Shown piece by piece: positions 37,279-44,431 of a stretch of 64,000 nucleotides of DNA. How positions within the stretch are numbered: position 1 is the first letter of the stretch; each line of letters begins with the position of its first letter. Made by a program: the position numbers and the translations under genes. Source of the stretch: Stutzerimonas kunmingensis (lineage in GTDB: Bacteria > Pseudomonadota > Gammaproteobacteria > Pseudomonadales > Pseudomonadaceae). Location of the stretch: assembly GCF_021432085.1 (NCBI RefSeq), contig NZ_CP090366.1:1736001-1800000 (forward strand), in the 5' to 3' direction. Below the pieces are notes generated by a model. The model made no database searches. It saw nothing but the letters and a program-made list of their open reading frames with translations, and was not told the origin of the DNA.

Positions 37279-39057
37279 GTGTCTGCCATTCAAAAGCCTC
37301 GGGCTTACTCATACATTCGATTTTCAAACGCTACGCAGGCAGCGGGGGACAGCTACAGGCGGCAGCGTGACGAAGCAGAAAAGTATTGTGCTCAGCACGG
37401 CTTAGAGCTGGTGGACGCCAAGGAATACAGTTTCTTCGATCAGGGTAAATCAGCGTACAAGGCTCGACACCTTGACGATACGGGCGAGCTTGCTCGATTC
37501 CTGTCCTATGTGCAGGACGGCACCATTCCCAAGGGCAGCACCCTTCTTGTCGAATCTCTCGACCGTCTCAGCCGGGAGCGTGTGAAAGACGCTCTACCGC
37601 GTTTTCTTGACCTGCTGAATCAAGGAATTAACGTGGTCACTCTGGCAGATGGCAGGCTCTACACATCGCAGTACAACGAACTCGACCTGATTATCAGTAT
37701 CGTGCAGATGAGCAGGGCACACGAAGAATCAGCCACCAAAGGCAAACGTGTGTCGGCAGCTTGGCGACGTAAGCAAGCAAGCGCCCGCACAGAATCAGTG
37801 CCTATCGGCAAGCTCCGTCCCCTATGGCTGGATTACACCCCAGATGGGTATGTGCCCATTCCTGAACGTGTAGAAGTGGTACAGCGCATCTACAAGCTTG
37901 CTCAGGACGGGTATGGACACAGGGCGATAGCGGCTCAGCTTAATCAAAGTGGTGTCCCTTCCTTCAGTGCGGACAGGAAGAACGCTTCCGGGTTGTGGGC
38001 AAACAGCAGCATTGCTCGGATGCTGTGTAATCGGTCCGTGCTTGGTGAATATCAGCCGCACCAATTCATTGAAGGTAAGCGTGTCCCTGTCGGAGCACCT
38101 ATCCCCGGCTTCTATCCGCCGATCATCACTGAAGACGAGTTCTATGCGGCTCAGCAGGCGGTTTCGTCCCGTCGCCAGTCGCAGGCTACAAAGCCCGGTA
38201 AGCGGTTCAACGTCTGGCAGGGTGTGTCGCAGTGCGGCATATGTGCAGGACCAATGCACATCAGCAAGCGGGGAAACTCTCGCATCCTAAGATGCTTTCG
38301 AAACATCCAAGGTCTGTGCCCAGCCAAGCCGGTGCTGTTGCCACGTAGTGAAGAGGTGTTCCGGGAAATATTGGCAAAGGTCGATAGCCTATCCCTGGTG
38401 CAGAGCAATCAAGGAAAGCTACAGCATCAGATTGCTGTGTGTGATGGGAAGATCGCTGAGACGAGAGAACGCCTCGAATCTCTACAGGCTCAGATTCTGA
38501 ATCTAAGTGGTTCACTTCCCGCGTCAATCATCACAGTGATGCAGCGTCTTGAAGATGACCTATCCCAGCACCAGCAAGAGCGCGAGGCGCTGAGAGAGGA
38601 CATTGCTCGGGAGCAGATCATAGATAAAGAAGAATTCTTCTCCCGGCTCGACCTTGTGTCATATGAGGGACGGGCACGCGCTAATAGCTTGCTGAAAAGT
38701 CTTGGTGTGCAAGTTGCTATCGAACGGGTAGGGGAGGCGAGAGGAAAGAAGGCACCAGTGCACTACAGCATCGTGGTGGCTGAGAAGTATGGGTTTGCAT
38801 TCACTGATTACAGCGGACAGCTTGAGTTCTTGCCGTTGTCGTCCCCCACCTTGGAACTGGCGCTACAGCAGGGAGAGGCGATCCCCAGTGCCGTGCGAGC
38901 GCACGTCCTTGCACGAGAACATCTGATTGCGCAGGAAGAGCAGGAGCGCACGCGGCTAACTGCCCTCACCAAAATTCATAGCTTTAAAGAGATTGCAGAG
39001 CTGGAAGGGATCAGTGTTCGGGAGGTGAAACGCCGTATCGAGGGGAGGAGGGGCTAA
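37279..39057 (+). CDS. Large serine recombinase (integrase)
   Basis: 592 residues. The catalytic serine is in YIRFSNATQ near residue 15. The resolvase fold continues with LLVESLDRLSRERVKDAL, and the recombinase domain has YKLAQDGYGHRAIAAQLNQ. A zinc-ribbon (CGICAGPMHISKRGN..RCF..GLC) and a long coiled coil complete the plan of phage-type serine integrases. The GTG start follows AGGGAGG. Because it lies at the left junction and transcribes inward, it is the probable integrase of the element. One of the small downstream proteins could be its directionality factor. Confidence 0.93.
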   Translation: MSAIQKPRAYSYIRFSNATQAAGDSYRRQRDEAEKYCAQHGLELVDAKEYSFFDQGKSAYKARHLDDTGELARFLSYVQDGTIPKGSTLLVESLDRLSRERVKDALPRFLDLLNQGINVVTLADGRLYTSQYNELDLIISIVQMSRAHEESATKGKRVSAAWRRKQASARTESVPIGKLRPLWLDYTPDGYVPIPERVEVVQRIYKLAQDGYGHRAIAAQLNQSGVPSFSADRKNASGLWANSSIARMLCNRSVLGEYQPHQFIEGKRVPVGAPIPGFYPPIITEDEFYAAQQAVSSRRQSQATKPGKRFNVWQGVSQCGICAGPMHISKRGNSRILRCFRNIQGLCPAKPVLLPRSEEVFREILAKVDSLSLVQSNQGKLQHQIAVCDGKIAETRERLESLQAQILNLSGSLPASIITVMQRLEDDLSQHQQEREALREDIAREQIIDKEEFFSRLDLVSYEGRARANSLLKSLGVQVAIERVGEARGKKAPVHYSIVVAEKYGFAFTDYSGQLEFLPLSSPTLELALQQGEAIPSAVRAHVLAREHLIAQEEQERTRLTALTKIHSFKEIAELEGISVREVKRRIEGRRG

Positions 39058-39208
39058 ACGCGGATCAGAACAGGGGATTTAGTAGGGGTTTTCACCCCTT
39101 AAAAACGCGATAGGGTTTTCAATGAATCCGTTTGCATCTGAGCATTACCGTGCGTTTAAGGCTTAGTTTTCCCTACTATCTCTGGAAGGCTCACAAGAGC
39201 AACTAAAG

Positions 39209-39226
39209 GTCAATACTTTAATTGAC
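39209..39226. promoter_or_regulatory. Operator-like palindrome with overlapping promoter -35
   Basis: GTCAAT-ACTTTA-ATTGAC is a perfect 6-6-6 inverted repeat. Its right arm contains TTGACA (39222-39227), and 17 bases on is AACAAT, a fair -10. A repressor bound here would block rightward transcription into the hairpin-rich segment. Confidence 0.4.
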
Positions 39227-39256
39227 AAAATCGAACTATTGTGAAACAATCCCCGC

Positions 39257-39657
39257 CTTCCTTGAAACTGGTGGGTAAAGCGTGGTGGCGAAAGCTTCCT
39301 GCGCCAGACAGCGACGGTTTCTCGTATTAATCGGCTATCGTGAGTGTGGGTAAAGCCGATGCGTTCTCTCAACGCCCTGTCAGGTATCAGCACCTGTGTG
39401 AAATGCACGAGAGCAAGTTATGGCGGCTGATTGTCCATAACCCGAAGGCGACTACACCACCCGTTGTAGATCGTAGGAGGCGGATACACACCGCCCCACT
39501 AACCTCATCCCAATCTGCACAACGCTTAATTGCGTATACGGGCGGGCTTTGGTCGGACTTTAGGAAAAAGAGCTTACTGACTTCTAATGCGCTGTGCCGT
39601 AGCAGGCACTACCCGACTAAGGGGAATGGCGTTTGAAGTTGGTAGGGCTTTCTTTTT
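39257..39657 (+). ncRNA. Candidate structured RNA, module 1
   Basis: Noncoding segment after the integrase with a run of perfect stems: ATCGGCT/AGCCGAT (39330, 39354), GCGTT/AACGC (39361), CAGGT/ACCTG (39381), GTTATGG/CCATAAC (39417, 39435), CTACA/TGTAG (39452), GGCGG/CCGCC (39479) and GTGCC/GGCAC (39594). A terminator-like stem CTACC..GGTAG with a following TTTCTTTTT ends it near 39655. A 98-codon frame crosses the region from a GTG without a ribosome site. The RNA call rests only on stems and flanking signals. Confidence 0.35.
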
Positions 39658-39808
39658 CCGAAGTTCCTTCCTAAACCCATCTGCACATATACTGCATCTA
39701 CTAAGAATACAAGATAAAATACATAAGAATATCTAAGCTGTAACCGTGATGTTCTGTGCCTCCTGCACTACCGAATATGAAATAATTATAAAATAGTTGT
39801 TTTAACTA

Positions 39809-39838
39809 TAGACAAAAACCGCATTTAGGGTGTATAAT
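39809..39838 (+). promoter_or_regulatory. Sigma-70-type promoter for the structured RNA
   Basis: TAGACA (39809-39814), 18 bases, TATAAT (39833-39838). The -10 is a perfect consensus in an AT-rich stretch and points rightward; transcription would begin near 39845. Confidence 0.6.
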
Positions 39839-39844
39839 TATAGT

Positions 39845-40172
39845 GAAGGAAGGGAGAAAATAAATATTAAACTTTTTCCCCCTCTTTATGTGACTTCTCC
39901 TATTTTCTAAGCGTCTAAGTAGTATATCCCGGAAAACATACCCCACTCTTGTGGGTTTTGTCGTGTCTACAGTTTGTGTTCCTCTCCTCACTGGGTTCTG
40001 ACATATGATCTGGTGAGGAATTAAAAGAAGCTCCCGGCTTCTCTGTCAGAGTAAGAGCAGGGTTTTCCCTGTCTGGCAGTTCTTCTACGTGTGGTGCATT
40101 TCTTCTTCTTGCTGCGCTACACATCTTATAGGCATACAGCTCTCTTTTCCTTGGGTTGTATGCCTCTTTTTT
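39845..40172 (+). ncRNA. Candidate structured noncoding RNA, module 2 (about 330 nt)
   Basis: Between a consensus promoter and an intrinsic terminator lie six successive hairpins: CCCAC/GTGGG (39942, 39951); TCCTCAC/GTGAGGA (39985, 40013); AGAAGC/GCTTCT (40026, 40037); CTGTCAGA/TCTGGCAG (40043, 40072; one G-U) enclosing CAGGG/CCCTG; GTGTGGTGC/GCGCTACAC (40089, 40114; two G-U); and AGGCATACA/TGTATGCCT (40130, 40157) followed by T6. No + strand reading frame of any size with a ribosome site exists here. It is either a stand-alone RNA or a long leader controlling the next operon. I recognise no known RNA family. Confidence 0.5.
40130..40172 (+). terminator. Intrinsic terminator of the structured RNA
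   Basis: A 9-bp perfect stem AGGCATACA/TGTATGCCT with an 18-base loop is followed by CTTTTTT. It lies 52 bases before the first small zinc-finger gene, so it might also act as an attenuator. Confidence 0.7.
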
Positions 40173-40224
40173 ACCCAAGATTCAAAAATCTTTAAATATC
40201 CTAAGTTTTTAAGGAGCTATACCT

Positions 40225-40533
40225 ATGCCCGCAATTGAGATTACAAGGCACTGCATCTGGTGCAATGCGAAGATGAAAACAAAACGAGCGGACAAGCGCG
40301 TCTGCTCTTCCAAGTGTCAAAACGAAATGTCATACGTCCACCGCCGTGATTATGGCTGGCTGACTAACGAAGAGTTTAGACAAGTTATCCATAACCATAT
40401 GGAAAACGGAACACACATCAATCCAGATCATCCGCTGGCTAAGCTTGACGCTGCCCTGGCTGATTTTATCCGAGCCACCACAGCAGTGATTGAAGCTGCT
40501 ACAGAACAAGAAGAAGGAGTATTTAATGCCTAA
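40225..40533 (+). CDS. Small zinc-finger protein, unknown function
   Basis: 102 residues. Four cysteines in CIWCNAKMKTKRADKRVCSSKC form a CxxC...CxxxC treble-clef or zinc-ribbon-like knuckle at the N-terminus. The C-terminal half is helical. AAGGAG stands nine bases before the ATG. The next gene, with a similar knuckle, overlaps its end. Not recognised beyond this; nucleic-acid binding is a reasonable guess. Confidence 0.75.
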   Translation: MPAIEITRHCIWCNAKMKTKRADKRVCSSKCQNEMSYVHRRDYGWLTNEEFRQVIHNHMENGTHINPDHPLAKLDAALADFIRATTAVIEAATEQEEGVFNA

Positions 40534-40741
40534 ATGCGTAATGTGCAATACCGAGCTTACAGGCCGATCAGACCAGTTCCTTTGCAGCAACCGATGCACC
40601 CTACAAAGATTCAGGCTTCGACAGAAAGCAACACAAGACTTCAAAGACCTGCTTATTAAAATCAAGTCCAAAGAAGCTCTAAACCTTCTTGTGCAAGATT
40701 TACAGAATATGCTTGCAGAAGAACGAGTAAACGCAGACTGA
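40526..40741 (+). CDS. Second small zinc-finger protein, unknown function
   Basis: 71 residues from the ATG at 40526 (AAGGAG before it); overlaps the previous gene by eight bases. Cysteines in CVMCNTELTGRSDQFLCSNRC repeat the CxxC...CxxxC pattern of its neighbour, so the pair probably arose by duplication. The rest is one charged helix. Confidence 0.72.
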   Translation: MPKCVMCNTELTGRSDQFLCSNRCTLQRFRLRQKATQDFKDLLIKIKSKEALNLLVQDLQNMLAEERVNAD

Positions 40742-40744
40742 AAC

Positions 40745-40773
40745 ACAGCATTTACTACTGTTTTTAATGCTGT
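40745..40773. repeat. Inverted repeat after the zinc-finger genes
   Basis: ACAGCATT (40745-40752) and AATGCTGT (40766-40773) form a perfect 8-bp stem with a T5-containing loop, directly after the stop codon. A transcript-end or processing hairpin. Confidence 0.5.
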
Positions 40774-40817
40774 AAATCAACGATCCCGGCAACACCATCC
40801 CAACACCCTAATTCATA

Positions 40818-40832
40818 TCAAACATCGTTTGA
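40818..40832. promoter_or_regulatory. Operator-like palindrome before the ribbon-helix-helix genes
   Basis: TCAAAC-ATC-GTTTGA is a perfect 6-3-6 inverted repeat, 37 bases before the first of two overlapping ribbon-helix-helix genes. Autoregulation by one of them is plausible. Confidence 0.4.
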
Positions 40833-40868
40833 CGGGATTTTATTGCCTATAGAAAGGAGAAACGACAA

Positions 40869-41027
40869 TTGCGACAAACAATGTATCTGGGCACTCAGTG
40901 CTATCAGAAAGAAAGCTTCTTGCTACAGGTTGAGCTGTTAGCACGACTGGAAGTAGAAGCAAAGCAACACAACCAATCACCATCTGAATACCTAAACACA
41001 ATTCTACATAAGGAGCTTAACCAATGA
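40869..41027 (+). CDS. Ribbon-helix-helix-like small protein
   Basis: 52 residues starting at TTG, chosen because AAGGAG is nine bases upstream; an in-frame ATG at 40881 lacks a spaced site. The segment LLQVELLARLEVEAKQHNQS followed by PSEYLNTILHKELNQ fits the two helices of an Arc/MetJ-type DNA-binding fold. Its stop overlaps the start of the next gene (ATGA). Probably a regulator or partition-type protein of the element. Confidence 0.6.
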   Translation: MRQTMYLGTQCYQKESFLLQVELLARLEVEAKQHNQSPSEYLNTILHKELNQ

Positions 41028-41245
41028 TGTTTGACAAAGAACGTGACACACGAATCAAAGTAATCATCCCGACTGAGTGGTTTGAAAAAGCCAAAGACCT
41101 TGGCGTCGATATCAGTTTACAGGCTCTGGCACACAAGTTGATTAGGCAGCACCTGACCCATCTGGAACTGAAACAAGAGCTTGCCCGAGTGAATGCACTC
41201 GGCGGAGGTGGAGATATTCCCGAGTCCTCCAGCGGACACGGGTGA
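41024..41245 (+). CDS. Ribbon-helix-helix-like protein 2
   Basis: 73 residues, AAGGAG eight bases before the first ATG. RIKVIIPTEWFEKAKDLGVD then SLQALAHKLIRQHL gives the strand-helix-helix order of the fold. A charged C-terminal tail follows. The last codons overlap the first GTCC-N6-GGAC palindrome, and two more lie just beyond, so this protein is the obvious candidate to bind them. Confidence 0.65.
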   Translation: MMFDKERDTRIKVIIPTEWFEKAKDLGVDISLQALAHKLIRQHLTHLELKQELARVNALGGGGDIPESSSGHG

Positions 41246-41583
41246 GTCCTTAAACGGACCCGCACCGAGTCCATAAACGGACTGTAGATAGATAGAGAAT
41301 ACAGATAGAAAAGAAAGATAGAAATATTAGAGTCCTTCTTTAATCTTAATGTTTACTCAATGTCCGATTAGCTGGTCTTCGACCGAACGCCAATCAGACA
41401 TTAGATACAGTGCATTCGAACGCTACGCATTCTCTGTGCACCGTATTAGCAAGAGCACAAGCAAAAGCTTGGTTTGTATTTGGTTTACTAATTGTTTGTG
41501 CAAGAGCCTTCGGCTCCCTACCATTTTTGTTGTGTGCAAGATCGTAGATCAGTCAAATCAAATCCCCGTGTCCGTTTACGGAC
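41224..41583. repeat. Four GTCC-N6-GGAC palindromes, iteron or operator array
   Basis: Copies at 41224-41237, 41246-41259, 41269-41282 and 41570-41583. Copies 2 and 3 share TAAAC in the centre; copy 4 has the same centre inverted (GTTTAC), so a common core GTCCNTAAACGGAC exists. The first three are spaced 22 and 23 bp, two helical turns. The stretch between copies 3 and 4 is AT-rich. This arrangement suits a replication origin, a partition site or cooperative operators. Confidence 0.6.
41361..41532 (+). ncRNA. Candidate small structured RNA between the iterons
   Basis: A nested stem (TGTC, GATT at 41361-41369 pairing with AATC, GACA at 41392-41400, enclosing GGTC-TTC-GACC) starts the segment. 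GAGCC-TTC-GGCTC (41514-41526), with ATTTTTGTT a few bases later, ends it. The 82-codon frame here has no ribosome site. It could be a copy-number-control type RNA. Low confidence. Confidence 0.25.
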
Positions 41584-41605
41584 TCACATTGAAATGAGGT
41601 AAAAA

Positions 41606-41788
41606 ATGAGAACTCACCTGTCCGAGAGAGCGAGTCGCGAACTCATACAGATTATGGAACATTACGGGTTCAACTCAACGAACCACACGCTAAACATTAT
41701 GATCGGAAATCTTTACAAAGCACTAAATCTTAAACCCAAACACGAGGTGAATAACAATGCAAGCGAACAACCAACACAACACCACTGA
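41606..41788 (+). CDS. Ribbon-helix-helix-like protein 3
   Basis: 60 residues, ATG preceded by a GAGG site. ERASRELIQIMEHYGF then NSTNHTLNIMIGNLYKAL resembles the two helices of a ribbon-helix-helix fold. Its end overlaps the next gene by 32 bases in another frame. It lies directly after the fourth palindrome. Confidence 0.55.
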   Translation: MRTHLSERASRELIQIMEHYGFNSTNHTLNIMIGNLYKALNLKPKHEVNNNASEQPTQHH

Positions 41789-42509
41789 ACAGTTCCTGAA
41801 GCTTCCCTATGATGTGCTTGATGCCACTGGCTTCATCGCCAAGGGTGGAGAGATAGTCAACATCACTCTTCAACAGAAGATTGTTTATTGCTGGATGAAA
41901 CAACGCTGTGAGTTCTTTGCTAAGGACGGACGCGAATACTTTGACAATGTGGATGACATTGCCGACAGCCTGAAGATCAATCGTAAAACCGTATTGGGTG
42001 CCATTCAGTTCTTTAGGGACAACGGCGTTCTGATCGCGGACAAAAAGCCTTTGGGTGGTGCACGGGAGAAGTGGGTGTTTAAACGCTTCTGCGACATATC
42101 CTTTGTGAACACCAAGGACAAGGAGAAAGCCCCTGTACAGGCCAAGGAGCAGCCCACACAAGCCCCCCAGGAGCTTGCAGCCCCGACAATAGATGACTTC
42201 GTGCCTGCTGGTGCTGAATGGGCCTCTGAGGCTGTGCCAATGGACGCATACGACGACTTTATGCCCGAGCCTGAAGACGATGGCTCCTATGCTGATGCCC
42301 TTAGCTACAGCGAGCTGGAAACGATAGAACAGCCTGTATCTGTATCTGTGCCAGCGGCTAAGCAATTATCCGCATCAGGAATCGACCTGAGCACGTTGCC
42401 TGATATCTGCTACGAGCGGAACGGCAGTATTAATGATCGTATGTGGGATTGGCTGGAGACTCGCGGCTTCTATGTCGGCGATTTTCAAGGTAGTTGTCGC
42501 GTGAGCGTG

Positions 42510-43559
42510 TCACGCTGCCTTTGATGTTTGCTGCAGTACCGCTTCCCGCTCCGGGTTCAGGCACACGATTGGTGCCAGCACCCAGTTCCTGATGTTGCCG
42601 CTCCAGCGCTCCGGGTGCCGTGCACGCGCCGCCTCGTACAGCTCGATACGCTTGCGCAGCAACTCTTCCGCCTGGCCAGTATGTCGCTGCGCCGGGGTCA
42701 CGAACTTCAGGGCGCTGTGGCGATGTTCATGGTTGTACCAGGCCACGAAGCTGTTCACCCAGTTCCTGGCCTGCTCCAGCGTGTCGAAGGGCCGCTCCGG
42801 CCACAGCGGGCAGTACTTCGCCGTGCGGAACAAGGCCTCGGCATAGGCGTTGTCATTGCTCACCCGCGGGCGGCTGAACGAGGGCATCACACCCAGGTTC
42901 TGCATGGCCGCCAGCATGGTCGAGCCCTTCATCGCGCTGCCGTTGTCCGAGTGCAGTACCAGCGGCTGGCCTGCCCGCTGTTCACGTAGGCAGGCCTGGC
43001 GTAGCAGCTGGGCGGCCTGCTCGGCGCTTTCACTTTCATGCACCTCGTTGGCCACCAGCTTCCGGCTGTAGACGTCCTTGATCATGTACCAGTAGAAGTA
43101 ACGGCCCTTGACCGTGGTCGGCAGCCAGGTGATGTCCCAGCACCACAGCTGGTTCGGGCCGTCGGCCACATGGGTCGTCAGCGCTCGTTTCACCGGTGGG
43201 CGGCTACGGCCGCGCGGATGCTGCTGTTCGGCGTCCTTCAGCAACCGGTAAAAGGTCGACTCCGAGGCCAGCCAGGTGCCCTGATCGGCCAGCCGCGCCA
43301 CGATCTGCTGCGGCGGCAGGCTGGCAAACTCGGGCTGGTTGGCGACCTCCAGCACGCGGCGGCGCTCTTGCGGGGTCAGCTTGTTGGCCGGCTCAGCTCG
43401 CTGTGCCGAAGGACGCCGATCCTCCGGGCAGTGCTGCCAGCGCTGCAGGCTGCGCAGCGACAGGCCCAGTTCGGCGCAGGCCTGCGCCCGCCGCGCTCCC
43501 GCCGCCACGGCGTCCTCGATCAACTGCAGCGTTTCACGGCGATCCGGGGCGCTGATCAT
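42510..43559 (-). CDS. IS3-family transposase, DDE part (OrfB)
   Basis: 349 residues. The integrase-core catalytic residues are seen in WCWDITWLP, VLHSDNGSAMKG and NAYAEALFRTAKY (D, D, E). The N-terminal part has the HTH_21-like segment PPQQIVARLADQGTWLASESTFYRLL. Its start overlaps the stop of OrfA (ATGA), so translation is coupled, with no need for frameshifting. Confidence 0.93.
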   Translation of the reverse strand: MISAPDRRETLQLIEDAVAAGARRAQACAELGLSLRSLQRWQHCPEDRRPSAQRAEPANKLTPQERRRVLEVANQPEFASLPPQQIVARLADQGTWLASESTFYRLLKDAEQQHPRGRSRPPVKRALTTHVADGPNQLWCWDITWLPTTVKGRYFYWYMIKDVYSRKLVANEVHESESAEQAAQLLRQACLREQRAGQPLVLHSDNGSAMKGSTMLAAMQNLGVMPSFSRPRVSNDNAYAEALFRTAKYCPLWPERPFDTLEQARNWVNSFVAWYNHEHRHSALKFVTPAQRHTGQAEELLRKRIELYEAARARHPERWSGNIRNWVLAPIVCLNPEREAVLQQTSKAA

Positions 43560-44056
43560 TCGTCCTCGTCCTTCCCCCAGAGCGCCTCGGCTTTTTTTCG
43601 CAACACCAGCAGAGCCGCGGTTTCTGCCAGCGCCGCATCCTTGCGCCGCAGTTCACGCTCCAGCTGCTTGATGCGCTTCTTCGCGGCCTTTTCCTCTTCG
43701 CGTTCGCGCCGGGTCTTGATCGGCTGAGCCAGGCTGTTGGCCTGCTCGCAGGCTTCGCGCCAGGCGTTGATCTGCTCGACATACAGGCCTTTGCGCCGGC
43801 AGTACTCCGCCAGCTCAGCCGCATTGAGGCTGGCGCTTTCCAGCACCACCCGAAACTTGTCCTGGCTCGACCACTGGTCGGCCTGCTGTCCATCTCCCGG
43901 CACCACTGCTCCCGCTGCTCTGGCCTGTTTGCGCCAAGCATACAGGGTGGCATCAGTAATGCCTGTCGCTTCCACCAGCTCCGGCACCGTCCGGTTCAAG
44001 GGCGGCATCATCTGCCGCACCACCCACTCCCGATGCTCTATCGAATAACGCGCCAC
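43556..44056 (-). CDS. IS3-family transposase OrfA (HTH part)
   Basis: About 166 residues from the GTG at 44056 (M-ARYSIEHREWVV), which is how relatives begin; the frame also opens at 44077. HTH segment VPELVEATGITDATLYAWRK, then a leucine-zipper-like helix (KRIKQLERELRRKDAALAET). It binds the IS ends and partners the DDE subunit. Confidence 0.88.
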   Translation of the reverse strand: MARYSIEHREWVVRQMMPPLNRTVPELVEATGITDATLYAWRKQARAAGAVVPGDGQQADQWSSQDKFRVVLESASLNAAELAEYCRRKGLYVEQINAWREACEQANSLAQPIKTRREREEEKAAKKRIKQLERELRRKDAALAETAALLVLRKKAEALWGKDEDE

Positions 44057-44356
44057 ACGGCTCTCACTTCCGCCCACCGACCAAGACTCATCGAATCAAC
44101 TCACACGACAACTATCCTGACGCGGCGGGATGTTGAAGACCCAGATAATTGTATCGTGCACTTGAATGGCACTCGCTATGCCTTCATAGGCCGACAGTTT
44201 GAAGTGTGCACCAAACAAGTAGAGGAAGAGGAATTTAGCCCGTTCTAAATAGCTATTTACTACGGAAAAACGCTTCTGTTTTAAACGATCTGCTACAAAC
44301 CCTCCCCCACACTGGGGCAGAACAAGCAACAAACAACCCTTAAAACATCAACGAAT

Positions 44357-44375
44357 TTGATTCATTCCGAGTCAA
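44357..44375. promoter_or_regulatory. Operator-like palindrome before the tape measure operon
   Basis: TTGATTC-ATTCC-GAGTCAA, one mismatch in seven. Its arms share the TCAA/TTGA theme with the palindromes at 39209 and 40818, which hints at one regulator for three transcripts of the element. Confidence 0.35.
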
Positions 44376-44431
44376 TGCCGCAGGTATCCATTGCCTGCAA
44401 TTTATATAAACCATAAAAGAGGAAACACAAT

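Larger units (their letters stand above)
42493..44112 (-). mobile_element. IS3-family insertion sequence, 1620 bp
   Basis: Terminal inverted repeats begin GTTGTCGCGTGAG at the left and, read inward, GTTGTCGTGTGAG at the right (12 of 13). Two overlapping transposase genes fill it. Its GC content is much higher than that of the surrounding element and like the chromosome, so it came from a Pseudomonas-type host pool. TA flanks both ends; whether that is a 2-bp duplication or part of the ends cannot be decided from one copy. Confidence 0.9.
41757..44248 (+). pseudogene. Winged-helix replication-type protein, interrupted by an IS3-family element
   Basis: The 5' part (41757-42491) codes 245 residues; the 3' part (44114-44248) codes 44 more. 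Deleting the IS joins GDFQG directly to ILTRRDVEDP in frame, giving 289 residues. The N-terminal 110 residues look like a winged helix (VDDIADSLKINRKTVLGAIQFFRDNGVLIADK) of the kind found in phage and plasmid replication initiators. An acidic Pro/Ala-rich linker and a C-terminal domain follow. With iterons upstream, a replication role is a fair inference. The insertion probably inactivated it recently, because the rest is undamaged. Confidence 0.75.

Noticed and set aside
39340-39636. 98-codon + strand frame in the hairpin array
   Set aside because: GTG start without a ribosome site, no domain, and the region is better explained by stems; kept only as the alternative to the RNA call.
39915-40178. 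87-codon minus-strand frame (TTG start) opposite the structured RNA
   Set aside because: No ribosome site; its sequence is the complement of the stems. A divergent repressor would be expected here, but this does not look like one.
39100-40200. tRNA or tmRNA genes as the source of the hairpins
   Set aside because: No T-loop consensus (GTTCRANYC) and no cloverleaf order of 7-4-5-5 bp stems could be found.
41224-41282. CRISPR array
   Set aside because: Repeats are only 14 bp, palindromic, three in a row with 8-9 bp spacers and no cas genes.
41281-41304. LexA-like CTG..CAG pair
   Set aside because: Spacer of 17 bases, not 10; no SOS box was found in the element.
41349-41597. 82-codon frame between the palindromes
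   Set aside because: No ribosome site, no domain, crosses the fourth palindrome and a terminator-like hairpin.
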